From NCBI GenBank assembly GCA_963769585.1, contig CAVYMJ010000006.1, positions 806,001 through 870,000 on the forward strand: DNA of 64,000 bases. The letters run 5' to 3'. Source of the DNA: SSC3 sp963769585. Lineage in GTDB: Bacteria > Actinomycetota > Actinomycetes > Propionibacteriales > Nocardioidaceae. Every line of letters begins with the position of its first letter. Position 1 is the stretch's first letter. The position numbers and the translations under genes were made by a program. The notes under the pieces are model-generated. The model saw nothing but the letters and a program-made list of their open reading frames with translations, was not told where the DNA came from and ran no database searches. Positions 16,896 through 24,371 of this stretch are shown in pieces.

Positions 16896-18056
16896 TCAGG
16901 CAGGAAACGCCAGGTCGCTTTTCGGGTCGACCAGGATCTTCGCGTGGGTCTCCGGGTCACCCAGAGCGTCGAACGCGGCCTCCACCCCCGCAAGGCCCAC
17001 CTCGCCGGTGACCAGCGGGGCCGCGTCGACCTTCCCGTCGGCGAGCAGCTGGAGGCTGTCGCGGAAGTCCAGCGGGGTGTAGCCCAGGACGAAGCGCAGC
17101 TCGATCTCCTTGTTGATGGCCATCGAGGGCCGGATGGCGTCGGCTCCCATGCAGACACCCACCACGACGACTCGCGAGTACAGCGGCGCCTCGGAGATGA
17201 CGCGCTCGATCATGCCCGGCACGCCGACGCACTCGAAGACCACCGGGCCGTTGGGCTGGGTGGCGCCGAACCGCTCGGCGGCGCGGTACGCATGCCACCA
17301 GTGCGGGAGCCGGGTGAGCTTCTGCATCCCGCTCACCGCCAGGTCGAGGACCTGGGGAATCGCGGTCAGGTGGCCGTGCTCGGCCGAGGACCCGAAAGGT
17401 GAGTCCTGCGTCGGGTCCACCACCTCGTCTGCCCCGCACGTCCGGGCAAGGGCGCGGCGAGCCGGCGAGAGGTCGCTGGCGATGACGGTGCGCACGCCGG
17501 TGGCCTTGAGCATGCAGATCACTGCGAGCCCGACCGGTCCACAGCCGATCACGACGGCGACCCGGCTCTTGGCGACCTGGCCCCGGCGTACGGCGTGCAG
17601 GGCGACGGCCATCGGCTCGGTGAGCGCGGCCAGGTCGTCGCGCACGCCGTTCGGCACCGGGAACATCAGGGCCTCCTCGACCAGCACCTGCTCGGCGTAC
17701 GCGCCCGGGGCGGCCACCGACAGGCCGGTCAGGTGGACTGTTCCTGAGTTGCTCAGGATCGGCATGGCAACGACCGACCGACCGACGGCGACCCGCTTCC
17801 TGGTGCCGGGCCCGTGGTCGAGGACCCGCCCGCTGAACTCGTGGCCGAGCACCACCGACTGGTCCAAGCGCATGAACGCGTCGTAGCCGGACTCCTGGGT
17901 CACGTCCGCGAGCTCGTCGCAGTGGTACCGGGCATGCAGGTCCGAGCCGCAGATGCCTGTCCGCACCACCTCAAGGAGGACCTGCCCCTTGGCAGGGGTG
18001 GGGGAGGGCAGGTCGACGACCTCGAGCTTGGAGTTGGTGCAGGTGACGGCCTTCAT
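16896..18056 (-). CDS. Zinc-dependent medium-chain alcohol dehydrogenase family protein
   Basis: The 386-aa MDR-superfamily protein has catalytic zinc ligands in GICGSDLHARYH and VVLGHEFSGRV, and the NAD(P)-binding motif GCGPVGLAVICMLK near residue 175. The four-Cys structural zinc loop of classical alcohol dehydrogenases is not apparent: the region after GHEFSGRV is Ala/Val-rich and cysteine-poor. The substrate is unknown. It lies 16 bp downstream of a methyltransferase gene on the same strand, so the two may be co-transcribed. Confidence 0.88.
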   Translation of the reverse strand: MKAVTCTNSKLEVVDLPSPTPAKGQVLLEVVRTGICGSDLHARYHCDELADVTQESGYDAFMRLDQSVVLGHEFSGRVLDHGPGTRKRVAVGRSVVAMPILSNSGTVHLTGLSVAAPGAYAEQVLVEEALMFPVPNGVRDDLAALTEPMAVALHAVRRGQVAKSRVAVVIGCGPVGLAVICMLKATGVRTVIASDLSPARRALARTCGADEVVDPTQDSPFGSSAEHGHLTAIPQVLDLAVSGMQKLTRLPHWWHAYRAAERFGATQPNGPVVFECVGVPGMIERVISEAPLYSRVVVVGVCMGADAIRPSMAINKEIELRFVLGYTPLDFRDSLQLLADGKVDAAPLVTGEVGLAGVEAAFDALGDPETHAKILVDPKSDLAFPA

Positions 18057-18072
18057 GGCCGAACCGTACCGC

Positions 18073-18639
18073 TCAGCGCTTGGTGGCGATCAGCACGCTG
18101 GTGTCCTGGGCGACCAGCACCTCGGCGGTGGTGAAGCGCTCGTCGATGAGCCACTGCTCCCGGAGTACGTCGACCCGACCGGCGTGTACGGGGGGCCAGG
18201 ACTCGCAGGGGGTGAAGTCGTCGAGGACGACGACTCCTCCCGGTTCGATCAGGTCCACGACGGTGTCGGCGCCGCTGTCGTTGGGCTCGCGAGCATCGAG
18301 GAAGAGCAGCGAGAACGGGCCGCGGTCGCGCAGTGTGGACCAGTCGGCGGCGACCACCTCGACCTGGTCGTCGTCGACGAAGATCTCGGCTGCGGCGCCA
18401 GCGAGCTTGCGGTCGAGCTCAGCGGTCAGGATCTTCGCGTTGGCTCGCACGCCACTACGCAGCCACGCCGTACCGACACCGGTGCCGGTGCCGAACTCCG
18501 CCAAGGTGCCCTCACGGGTCGCAGCCAGGGCGGCCAGCAACCTTCCCGTCTCGTTGCGGCAGAACGACACGTATCCGTGCCGCCTGGTGACCTCGAAGGC
18601 TCGAGAGACCACAGCCGGTAGTTCGGGGGGTGCGCTCAT
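18073..18639 (-). CDS. O-methyltransferase-like SAM-dependent methyltransferase
   Basis: ATG 18639 gives 188 aa. The SAM motif I is LAEFGTGTGVGTAWL, followed by ILTAELDRK (acidic residue binding ribose), VEVVAADW and LLFLDA, then the block GGVVVLDDFTP. This matches the O-methyltransferase family 3/class I fold. The acceptor is unknown. It probably forms a two-gene unit with the downstream alcohol dehydrogenase. Confidence 0.8.
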   Translation of the reverse strand: MSAPPELPAVVSRAFEVTRRHGYVSFCRNETGRLLAALAATREGTLAEFGTGTGVGTAWLRSGVRANAKILTAELDRKLAGAAAEIFVDDDQVEVVAADWSTLRDRGPFSLLFLDAREPNDSGADTVVDLIEPGGVVVLDDFTPCESWPPVHAGRVDVLREQWLIDERFTTAEVLVAQDTSVLIATKR

Positions 18640-18759
18640 GAAAGTCGAGTCTGCCACTCCGGATAGAAGCGTCCAAAGTTCAAGACCTCGTCTCAGACTC
18701 CGAGAAGATCCGGCGTGACCAGGGCGGTGAGATCGTGAGGAAGTTACCGTTGAGGAACC

Positions 18760-18813
18760 ATGCGGAGCATTTTCGTAGTACTCATCGATCGCCGTAGCGA
18801 GGCCATTCTCTAG
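18760..18813 (+). CDS. Candidate leader peptide upstream of leuB, MRSIFVVLIDRRSEAIL
   Basis: This 17-codon frame contains Ile-Phe-Val-Val-Leu-Ile and ends Ile-Leu; the codons ATT, GTA, GTA and ATT are rare here. GAGGA lies 5 nt before the ATG and a -10-like TACCGT lies at 18745-18750. Its core resembles the ilvB leader (both have hydrophobic VV followed by RR). A 10-bp hairpin follows directly. No T-rich terminator is seen downstream, so if it attenuates transcription the mechanism would differ from that at ilvB. It precedes a 48-codon gene and leuB. Confidence 0.6.
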   Translation: MRSIFVVLIDRRSEAIL

Positions 18814-18820
18814 GCCCCCT

Positions 18821-18865
18821 CGCTGCGGAGTTCGGCGTTTCCGGCCTACGAAACCCTCCGCAGCG
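18821..18865 (+). promoter_or_regulatory. Leader RNA hairpin with competing pairing, upstream of leuB
   Basis: CGCTGCGGAG (18821-18830) pairs perfectly with CTCCGCAGCG (18856-18865), starting 7 nt after the leader peptide stop. CTCGCT at 18819-18824 could instead pair with AGCGAG near 18870, which would open the stem. This looks like a switchable leader. The rest of the gap 18640-19026 shows no gene. Confidence 0.5.
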
Positions 18866-19026
18866 TGCGAAGCGAGCACCGCACATCTGCCCTTCGGGAC
18901 AACCCCCTCCACGAGCGCAACCCGCCGTGAGGATCGCGTTTTCCGGTATCGCAGCGGAGCCACCCACAAGCCACACCCGGCCATCGCCGTACCCACCCGA
19001 AGACCTATCCATGACTGGAGAAGCAG

Positions 19027-19173
19027 ATGTACGACATGTACCCCGACTGGGGTCCCGCTCGGCACCGGGAGCCGTTGACCACCCTGACCCGTGATCGAGA
19101 CCAGCACCTCCAGATGCTGCAGAACGCACTCGACCCGCGAGACGGCGACAAAGAGCGCCCGGACGACAACTAG
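19027..19173 (+). CDS. Small hypothetical protein, 48 aa, upstream of leuB
   Basis: ATG 19027 is preceded by a GGAGAAGCAG ribosome binding site. The hydrophilic product begins MYDMYPDWGPARHREPL and ends with a run of charged residues (DGDKERPDDN). It has no recognised domain. It lies 9 bp before leuB and its TAG stop is the first half of the -10-like TAGGTT of leuB. It would be the first gene behind the leader at 18760. Confidence 0.6.
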   Translation: MYDMYPDWGPARHREPLTTLTRDRDQHLQMLQNALDPRDGDKERPDDN

Positions 19174-19176
19174 GTT
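19171..19176 (+). promoter_or_regulatory. -10 element of leuB, probably leaderless
   Basis: TAGGTT is followed by exactly 6 nt and ATG 19183. If used, leuB has its own leaderless transcript in addition to any read-through from the upstream leader. Confidence 0.45.
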
Positions 19177-19182
19177 GCCCTT

Positions 19183-20232
19183 ATGACACAGACCTTCCGC
19201 CTTGCCGTGGTTCCCGGCGACGGCATCGGTCCGGAGGTCACCGCCGAGGCCCTGAAGGTCCTCGAGGAGGCGGCCCCGGTCGGCGCCAAGTTCGAGTCCA
19301 CGCGCTACGACCTTGGCGCTGAGCGCTACCTCGCCACCGGCGAGGTGCTCCCGGACTCCGTGCTCGCCGAGATCAGAGGGCACGACGCGATCCTGCTCGG
19401 GGCAGTCGGAGGCCGTCCTGGCGACCCGAACCTGCCGCCGGGGATCCTCGAGCGTGGACTGCTGCTCCGGCTGCGGTTCGAGCTCGACCACTACGTGAAC
19501 CTACGTCCGTCGCGGATCTTCCCCGGCGTGAGGTCGCCGCTGGCCGACCCGGGCGACGTCGACTTCGTCGTAGTCAGGGAGGGCACCGAGGGGCCGTACA
19601 CGGGCAACGGCGGTGCGCTCCGCGTCGGTACGCCGCACGAGATCGCCACCGAGGTCAGTGTGAACACGGCGTTCGGTGTCGAGCGCGTCGTACGTGACGC
19701 CTTCGTCCGCGCCGCCAAGCGGGAGCGCAAGAAGCTCACGCTGGTGCACAAGACCAACGTCCTGGTGAACGCGGGCGCGGTCTGGTCCCGGCTGGTGAGC
19801 GAGGTCTCAACCGACTTCCCCGACGTCACGGTCGACTACCTGCACATCGACGCGGCCACCATCTTCATGACGACCGACCCTGCGCGCTTCGACGTGATCG
19901 TCACCGACAACCTCTTCGGGGACATCATCACCGACCTCGCCGCCGCCATCACCGGTGGAATCGGCCTGGCCGCCAGCGGAAACGTCAACCCCGACCGCAC
20001 GACCCCGAGCATGTTCGAGCCGGTGCACGGCTCGGCGCCCGACATCGCGGGCCAACAGAAGGCTGATCCCACCGCGGCGATCCTGTCCGCGGCCCTGATG
20101 CTCGAGCACCTCGGTCTCGATGAGGCGGCCAAGAGGGTCGAGGACGCCGTGATCGCCGACCTCTCCGAACGCAGCGGCAGCCGGCGTACTTCCGAGGTGG
20201 GCGACGCGGTCGCCGCCCGGGTTGCTGGCTGA
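19183..20232 (+). CDS. leuB: 3-isopropylmalate dehydrogenase
   Basis: The 349-aa beta-decarboxylating dehydrogenase has GDGIGPEVTAEALKVL at the N-terminus, the substrate/metal block VTDNLFGDIITDLAAAITGGIG and the NAD block EPVHGSAPDIAGQ. It oxidises 3-isopropylmalate in leucine synthesis. In strains with citramalate synthase it also oxidises 3-methylmalate toward 2-ketobutyrate, which fits cimA lying nearby. It is followed by a long palindromic element and then ilvE. Confidence 0.95.
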   Translation: MTQTFRLAVVPGDGIGPEVTAEALKVLEEAAPVGAKFESTRYDLGAERYLATGEVLPDSVLAEIRGHDAILLGAVGGRPGDPNLPPGILERGLLLRLRFELDHYVNLRPSRIFPGVRSPLADPGDVDFVVVREGTEGPYTGNGGALRVGTPHEIATEVSVNTAFGVERVVRDAFVRAAKRERKKLTLVHKTNVLVNAGAVWSRLVSEVSTDFPDVTVDYLHIDAATIFMTTDPARFDVIVTDNLFGDIITDLAAAITGGIGLAASGNVNPDRTTPSMFEPVHGSAPDIAGQQKADPTAAILSAALMLEHLGLDEAAKRVEDAVIADLSERSGSRRTSEVGDAVAARVAG

Positions 20233-20237
20233 CGGAA

Positions 20238-20317
20238 TCCCACGGTCCCGTGTGAACCCTCCACTTCCCGCGTGTCGTTTCGCGAGGGAAGTGGATGAAT
20301 CCCACGGGACCGTGGGA
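20238..20317. repeat. Compound palindrome between leuB and ilvE
   Basis: The outer arms TCCCACGGTCCCGTG (20238-20252) and CACGGGACCGTGGGA (20303-20317) pair over 15 bp. An inner stem TCCACTTCCC (20260-20269) with GGGAAGTGGA (20286-20295) lies within. Each outer arm is also nearly self-complementary (CCCACGG/CCGTGGG), so cloverleaf and cruciform forms are possible. It may act as terminator, RNA processing/stability element or REP-like repeat. It is not coding. Confidence 0.6.
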
Positions 20318-20362
20318 ATCATCCGGCGGCGCCTTCACTGCTCATCTACTACCCGCGACAGG

Positions 20363-20368
20363 TACCGT
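20363..20368 (+). promoter_or_regulatory. -10 element of ilvE, probably leaderless
   Basis: TACCGT is followed by 7 nt and the ATG at 20376. No ribosome binding site is present. Confidence 0.4.
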
Positions 20369-20375
20369 GCATCCC

Positions 20376-21455
20376 ATGGACATCACCGTCTCTCCGCGGT
20401 CTGACCAGACCAGCCCTGAGCGCCTCGCCGAGATCCTCGCGAACCCCGGCTTCGGCGTCCACTTCACCGACCACATGTACGTCGCCGAGTGGACCCCAGA
20501 GGCCGGCTGGCATGACGCACGCGTACAGGCCTATGGCCCGATCACGCTCGACCCTGCGACGGCAGTGCTGCACTACGCACAGGAGATCTTCGAAGGCATG
20601 AAGGCCTACCGCCACGCGGACGGGTCGGTCAGGACCTTCCGGCCCGAGGCGAACGGCGCCCGCCTGGCGCGCTCGAGCAGGCGGCTTGCGCTCCCCGAGC
20701 TGCCGGTCGAGGCCTTTGTGGCGAGCGTCGACTCTCTGGTGAAGATCGACGAGCGATGGGTCCCGGACCCGCAGGGGGAGAAGTCCCTCTACCTCAGGCC
20801 GTTCATGTTCGCGTCGGAGAAGTTCCTCGGCGTGCGGCCGTCGAAGCACGTCACCTACATGGTCATCGCCTCACCCGCGGGCGCGTACTTCGCCAAGGGC
20901 GTCAAGCCGGTCTCCATCCTGGTCAGCGAGACCTACACCCGAGCCGCTGCCGGCGGTATGGGGGCCGCCAAGACGGGAGGCAACTACGCCTCCTCCCTGG
21001 TTGCCCAACAGGAAGCCATCGACCAGGGGTTCGACCAGGTGGTCTTCCTCGACGCGTTCGAGCATCGGTGGGTCGAGGAGCTCGGGGGGATGAACCTGTA
21101 CTTCGTGCATGACGACGGCACGATCGTCACCCCAGAGTTGACCGGCACCATTCTCGAGGGCATCACCCGGAGCTCCATCATGGATCTGGCGGGCACGCTG
21201 GGTCACAAGGTCGAGGAGCGTCGCTTCTCGATCGACGAGTGGCGGGACGGGGTCGCCGCGGGTCGCATCACCGAGGTCTTCGCCTGCGGTACGGCGGCCG
21301 TAGTCACCCCGGTCGGCAGGCTCGCGTGGGCTGACGGCGAGGTCAGTACTGGCGAGGACACTGGGCCTGCCACCCAGGCCATCCGGCAGGCCCTGGTCGA
21401 CATCCAGTTCGGGCGCGCTGAGGACACGTTCGGCTGGATGCACCGCGTCGTCTAG
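20376..21455 (+). CDS. ilvE: Branched-chain amino acid aminotransferase
   Basis: ATG 20376 gives 359 aa starting MDITVSPRSDQTSPERL; the longer frame from 20295 would be read through the palindrome and is unlikely. It transaminates the keto acids of Val, Leu and Ile with glutamate. Class IV fold features: HYAQEIFEGMKAYR, SLYLRPFMFASE, the PLP Lys in GGMGAAKTGGNYASSL, EELGGMNLYFV and EVFACGTAAVVTPVG. It follows leuB and precedes the cimA attenuator. Confidence 0.95.
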   Translation: MDITVSPRSDQTSPERLAEILANPGFGVHFTDHMYVAEWTPEAGWHDARVQAYGPITLDPATAVLHYAQEIFEGMKAYRHADGSVRTFRPEANGARLARSSRRLALPELPVEAFVASVDSLVKIDERWVPDPQGEKSLYLRPFMFASEKFLGVRPSKHVTYMVIASPAGAYFAKGVKPVSILVSETYTRAAAGGMGAAKTGGNYASSLVAQQEAIDQGFDQVVFLDAFEHRWVEELGGMNLYFVHDDGTIVTPELTGTILEGITRSSIMDLAGTLGHKVEERRFSIDEWRDGVAAGRITEVFACGTAAVVTPVGRLAWADGEVSTGEDTGPATQAIRQALVDIQFGRAEDTFGWMHRVV

Positions 21456-21523
21456 GACCTCGGGGGCTGCAAAATCGTGAGACTGGCCCCCAGGTCCCGG
21501 AAGCATCTGGCAGACTCGGAGTC

Positions 21524-21553
21524 GTGCAGCAGACCCTGATCATTATTTGCTAG
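21524..21553 (+). CDS. cimA leader peptide, MQQTLIIIC
   Basis: This nine-codon GTG-started frame reads Met-Gln-Gln-Thr-Leu-Ile-Ile-Ile-Cys. Three successive Ile codons ATC ATT ATT, two of them rare, precede a TAG. A hairpin starts at the stop codon and an intrinsic terminator follows, all before cimA, whose product starts the pyruvate route to isoleucine. Ile-specific attenuation is the clear inference. CAGACT (21511-21516), 7 nt before the GTG, could be a -10 of a leaderless leader. Confidence 0.8.
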   Translation: MQQTLIIIC

Positions 21554-21577
21554 CGCGTCCGGAGAACCCGGCGCGCT
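21552..21577 (+). promoter_or_regulatory. First hairpin of the cimA leader
   Basis: AGCGCG (21552-21557) pairs with CGCGCT (21572-21577), continued by CCGG/CCGG inside. It begins at the leader stop codon and would be covered or freed depending on ribosome position. Confidence 0.55.
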
Positions 21578-21578
21578 G

Positions 21579-21606
21579 ACCTCTCGTCCCCACGGGAGGT
21601 TTTTTT
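21579..21606 (+). terminator. Intrinsic terminator/attenuator before cimA
   Basis: ACCTCTCG (21579-21586) pairs with CGGGAGGT (21593-21600), one G-U pair included, around a 6-nt loop. Seven T residues follow directly (21600-21606). It lies 42 bp before cimA. Confidence 0.85.
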
Positions 21607-21648
21607 GTTGCCTGGGCAGGCAGACATCGACCAACGAGGATAGGGATC

Positions 21649-23238
21649 GTGACCGAGCACAGCGGCTTCCACGTCTACGACACGACTCTGCGCGACGGCG
21701 CTCAGCAGGAGGGGCTCAACCTCTCCGTCGCCGACAAGCTGAACATCGCGCGCCAGATCGACGGCCTCGGCGTGGGGTTCATCGAGGGCGGGTGGCCGGG
21801 GGCGAACCCCAAGGACACCGAGTTCTTCCGCAGGGCTCAGTCCGAGCTGGATCTCAGCCACGCGAAGCTCGCGGCGTTCGGCGCCACCCGGCGGGCCGGC
21901 CTCAAGGCGGCTGACGACCCGTTGGTGGCGGCGCTGCGCGACAGCGGCGCCTCGGTGGTCACCCTGGTGGCCAAGTCGCATGACCGGCACGTCGAGTTGG
22001 CATTGCGTACGACACTGGCGGAGAACCTGGCTATGGTGCGGGACACCGTCGAGCATCTTCGGGCCGAGGGACAGTCGGTCTTCCTCGATGCCGAGCACTT
22101 TTTCGACGGTTACCGGGACAACCGTGACTACGCGCTGGAGGTCCTGCGCACGGCGTACGACGCGGGGGCCGAGGTGATCGCCCTGTGCGACACGAACGGC
22201 GGCATGCTGCCCGGCTGGGTGGCTGAGGTTGTCGCCGACGTGATCGACTCCACCGGGGTACGAGTGGGCATCCACTGCCACAACGACACCGGTTGCGCGG
22301 TCGCCAACACCCTCGCAGCCGTCGACGCCGGCGCGACCCACGTGCAGGGCACGCTCAACGGGTACGGCGAGCGAACCGGTAATGCGGACCTGATCTCGGT
22401 CGTGGCGAACCTTGAGCTCAAGCTCGACCGCCGGGTGCTGCCGGAGGGGTTGCTACGCGACGCCACTCGCATCGCGCACGCGGTCGCCGAGGTGACGAAC
22501 TTCCCGCCCGCCTCGCGCCAGCCGTACGTCGGGGTCAGCGCGTTCGCGCACAAGGCTGGCTTGCACGCCAGCGCGATCAAGGTCGACCCGAACCTCTACC
22601 AGCACATGGACCCGGCGGGCGTCGGAAACGACATGCGCCTGCTCATCTCCGACATGGCCGGCCGGGCGTCGATCGAGCTGAAGGGGGCAGAGCTCGGCTT
22701 CGACCTCTCCGGCGACCGGGAGCTGGTCACCCGGGTCACCAACCGGGTCAAGGACCTGGAGTCGCGGGGGTTCACCTTCGAGGCGGCCGATGCCTCGTTC
22801 GAGCTGATGCTCGTCGAAGAGGTCACCGGCACCCGCCCGACGTACTTCGACGTGGAGTCCTGGCGGGTGATCACCGACTCTCGTCCCGGGGAGGAAGCAC
22901 TCTCCGAGGCCACCATCAAACTACGGGCCGGCGACGCCCGCATCGTCATGACTGGTGAGGGCAACGGCCCGGTCAACGCTCTGGACCACGCGTTGCGTGA
23001 GGCGATCGGCCAGGCCTACCCGGAGGTCGCCAAGTTCGAGCTGATCGACTACAAGGTTCGAATCCTGGACCAGGGGCACGGCACTGATGCCGTGACCCGC
23101 GTACTGATCGAGACCAGCGACGGTGCGTCCTCGTGGGTGACCGTCGGAGTGGGACACAACGTGATCGAGGCGTCCTGGGGCGCCCTGGTCGACGGAGTCA
23201 CGTTCGGTCTGCGCCGGCACGGGGAGGACCCCGCGTAG
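21649..23238 (+). CDS. cimA: Citramalate synthase
   Basis: The 529-aa protein is of the CimA group of the HMGL/LeuA superfamily. It condenses acetyl-CoA and pyruvate to citramalate, feeding 2-ketobutyrate and isoleucine without threonine. Seen: YDTTLRDGAQQEGLNLSV at the N-terminus, the metal-binding GIHCHNDTGCAVANTLAAV, the GTLNGYGERTGNADL block, and a C-terminal LeuA-type regulatory domain (residues about 395-520). The N-terminal DGAQQEG variant and length fit CimA better than LeuA. The GTG start is at 21649. Regulated by the Ile-codon attenuator upstream. No leuA lies in this window. Confidence 0.93.
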   Translation: MTEHSGFHVYDTTLRDGAQQEGLNLSVADKLNIARQIDGLGVGFIEGGWPGANPKDTEFFRRAQSELDLSHAKLAAFGATRRAGLKAADDPLVAALRDSGASVVTLVAKSHDRHVELALRTTLAENLAMVRDTVEHLRAEGQSVFLDAEHFFDGYRDNRDYALEVLRTAYDAGAEVIALCDTNGGMLPGWVAEVVADVIDSTGVRVGIHCHNDTGCAVANTLAAVDAGATHVQGTLNGYGERTGNADLISVVANLELKLDRRVLPEGLLRDATRIAHAVAEVTNFPPASRQPYVGVSAFAHKAGLHASAIKVDPNLYQHMDPAGVGNDMRLLISDMAGRASIELKGAELGFDLSGDRELVTRVTNRVKDLESRGFTFEAADASFELMLVEEVTGTRPTYFDVESWRVITDSRPGEEALSEATIKLRAGDARIVMTGEGNGPVNALDHALREAIGQAYPEVAKFELIDYKVRILDQGHGTDAVTRVLIETSDGASSWVTVGVGHNVIEASWGALVDGVTFGLRRHGEDPA

Positions 23239-23254
23239 GCACGCGCCAACCCCC

Positions 23255-23448
23255 GGCTCGACCGACCAACATGCCCGGCTCGACCGACCAACATGCCCGG
23301 CTCGACCGACCAACATGCCCGGCTCGACCGACCAACCCCCGGCTCGACCGACCAACCCCCGGCTCGACCGACCAACATGCCCGGCTCGACCGACCAACAT
23401 GCCCGGCTCGACCGACCAACATGCCCGGCTCGACCGACCAACATGCCC
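23255..23448. repeat. Tandem array of 22-bp and 20-bp repeats
   Basis: There are nine consecutive units, each beginning GGCTCGACCGACCAAC. Seven end ATGCCC (22 bp) and two, at 23321-23340 and 23341-23360, end CCCC (20 bp). Partial units continue on both sides (about 23247 and to 23457). The array fills the gap between the cimA stop and the stop of the convergent S58 peptidase gene, and its last unit overlaps that stop codon. Open frames through it are a by-product of the repeat. Confidence 0.9.
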
Positions 23449-23451
23449 GGC

Positions 23452-24333
23452 TCAACCGGCGGGCGCGACCGCGTTGCGGATGGCTCGGGCCACCACGTCG
23501 ACGGCGGCGATCTCCAGGGTGAGCGAGTCCTGCTCGGCGGTACCGGTCGAGAGGGCGAAGATCGTGTCGCCGTCGAGCGAGGTGTGCACGGGGCGGATCG
23601 CATGGGCGAAGCCATCGTGGGCGACGGTCGCCAGACGCTGTGCCTGCGCCTTGGTCAGCGCGACGTCGGTAGCCACCACTGCCAGGGTGGTGCTGGACCC
23701 CGGGGGAGGCGGCAGGAGCACGTCGCTGGCCCCCACGCCGGCCAGCAGGTCACCGGTAGCACCGACCACGTCGCCGACAGCGTTGACGACCGCGAGCGCG
23801 CCGATGACGCCTCCGTCCGGAAGCTGTCGCGACGCGGAGCCCACGCCACCAGGAACGGCCCGTTCGGGACCCAGGAGCTTGCCCACCATCGCCCCGGTAC
23901 CGGCACCGAACCGGCCGTTGCCACAGGGCGATCCTGGCTCCGCGTCCACGCAGGCGTGCCGGCCGGACTCGGCGTCGGGATGAACCCCGCCGAGGATGCC
24001 CAGGTCGAAGATCACCGCGGCCGGCACGATCGGGACCACCGTCGTACCGACCTCGAAGCCGACTCGACGCGCGGCCAGGTAGCCCATTACGCCGTCGGCT
24101 GCTGCGAGCCCGAACGCGGAGCCGCCGCTGAGGCAGAGCGCATGGATCCGCTCCACGGTCCGCCCAGGCTGAAGCAGGTCGGTCTCACGCGTACCCGGCG
24201 CCCCACCACGTACGTCGACCGAGGCCACCGCACCCTCCGGGGGAAGGAGTACGACGGTGCAGCCGGTCTGGCCGACCGCGTCGGTCCAGTGGCCCACGCG
24301 GATGCCGGGCACGTCGGTGATGTCGTCGCTCAC
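23452..24333 (-). CDS. P1 (S58/DmpA-type) family peptidase
   Basis: The 293-aa protein begins DITDVPGIRVGHWTDAVGQTGCTVVL, typical of the family, and has LCLSGGSAFGLAAADGVMGYL and RFGAGTGAMVGKLLG. Family members are self-processing N-terminal nucleophile hydrolases that cleave between the alpha and beta chains before a Ser/Thr. The Thr of GAGTGAMVG is the candidate but this is inference. Substrates range from D-amino-acid amides to beta-peptides. Its stop codon TGA is embedded in the tandem repeat array. Confidence 0.87.
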   Translation of the reverse strand: MSDDITDVPGIRVGHWTDAVGQTGCTVVLLPPEGAVASVDVRGGAPGTRETDLLQPGRTVERIHALCLSGGSAFGLAAADGVMGYLAARRVGFEVGTTVVPIVPAAVIFDLGILGGVHPDAESGRHACVDAEPGSPCGNGRFGAGTGAMVGKLLGPERAVPGGVGSASRQLPDGGVIGALAVVNAVGDVVGATGDLLAGVGASDVLLPPPPGSSTTLAVVATDVALTKAQAQRLATVAHDGFAHAIRPVHTSLDGDTIFALSTGTAEQDSLTLEIAAVDVVARAIRNAVAPAG

Positions 24334-24371
24334 GCCTCGAGGCTAACGACCGGAGCGGCACGCGGGGGAGT

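Noticed and set aside
14327..17158. Very long minus-strand reading frame of 943 codons
   Set aside because: It crosses serA, the MocR gene and yczE in wrong frames and matches no family; a product of high GC.
20295..20375. Longer N-terminus for ilvE
   Set aside because: It would be translated through the palindromic element; the ATG at 20376 has a -10 seven bases upstream and the family's usual start.
23255..23448. CRISPR array
   Set aside because: Units are 20-22 bp, directly abutting with no unique spacers, and no cas genes are nearby.
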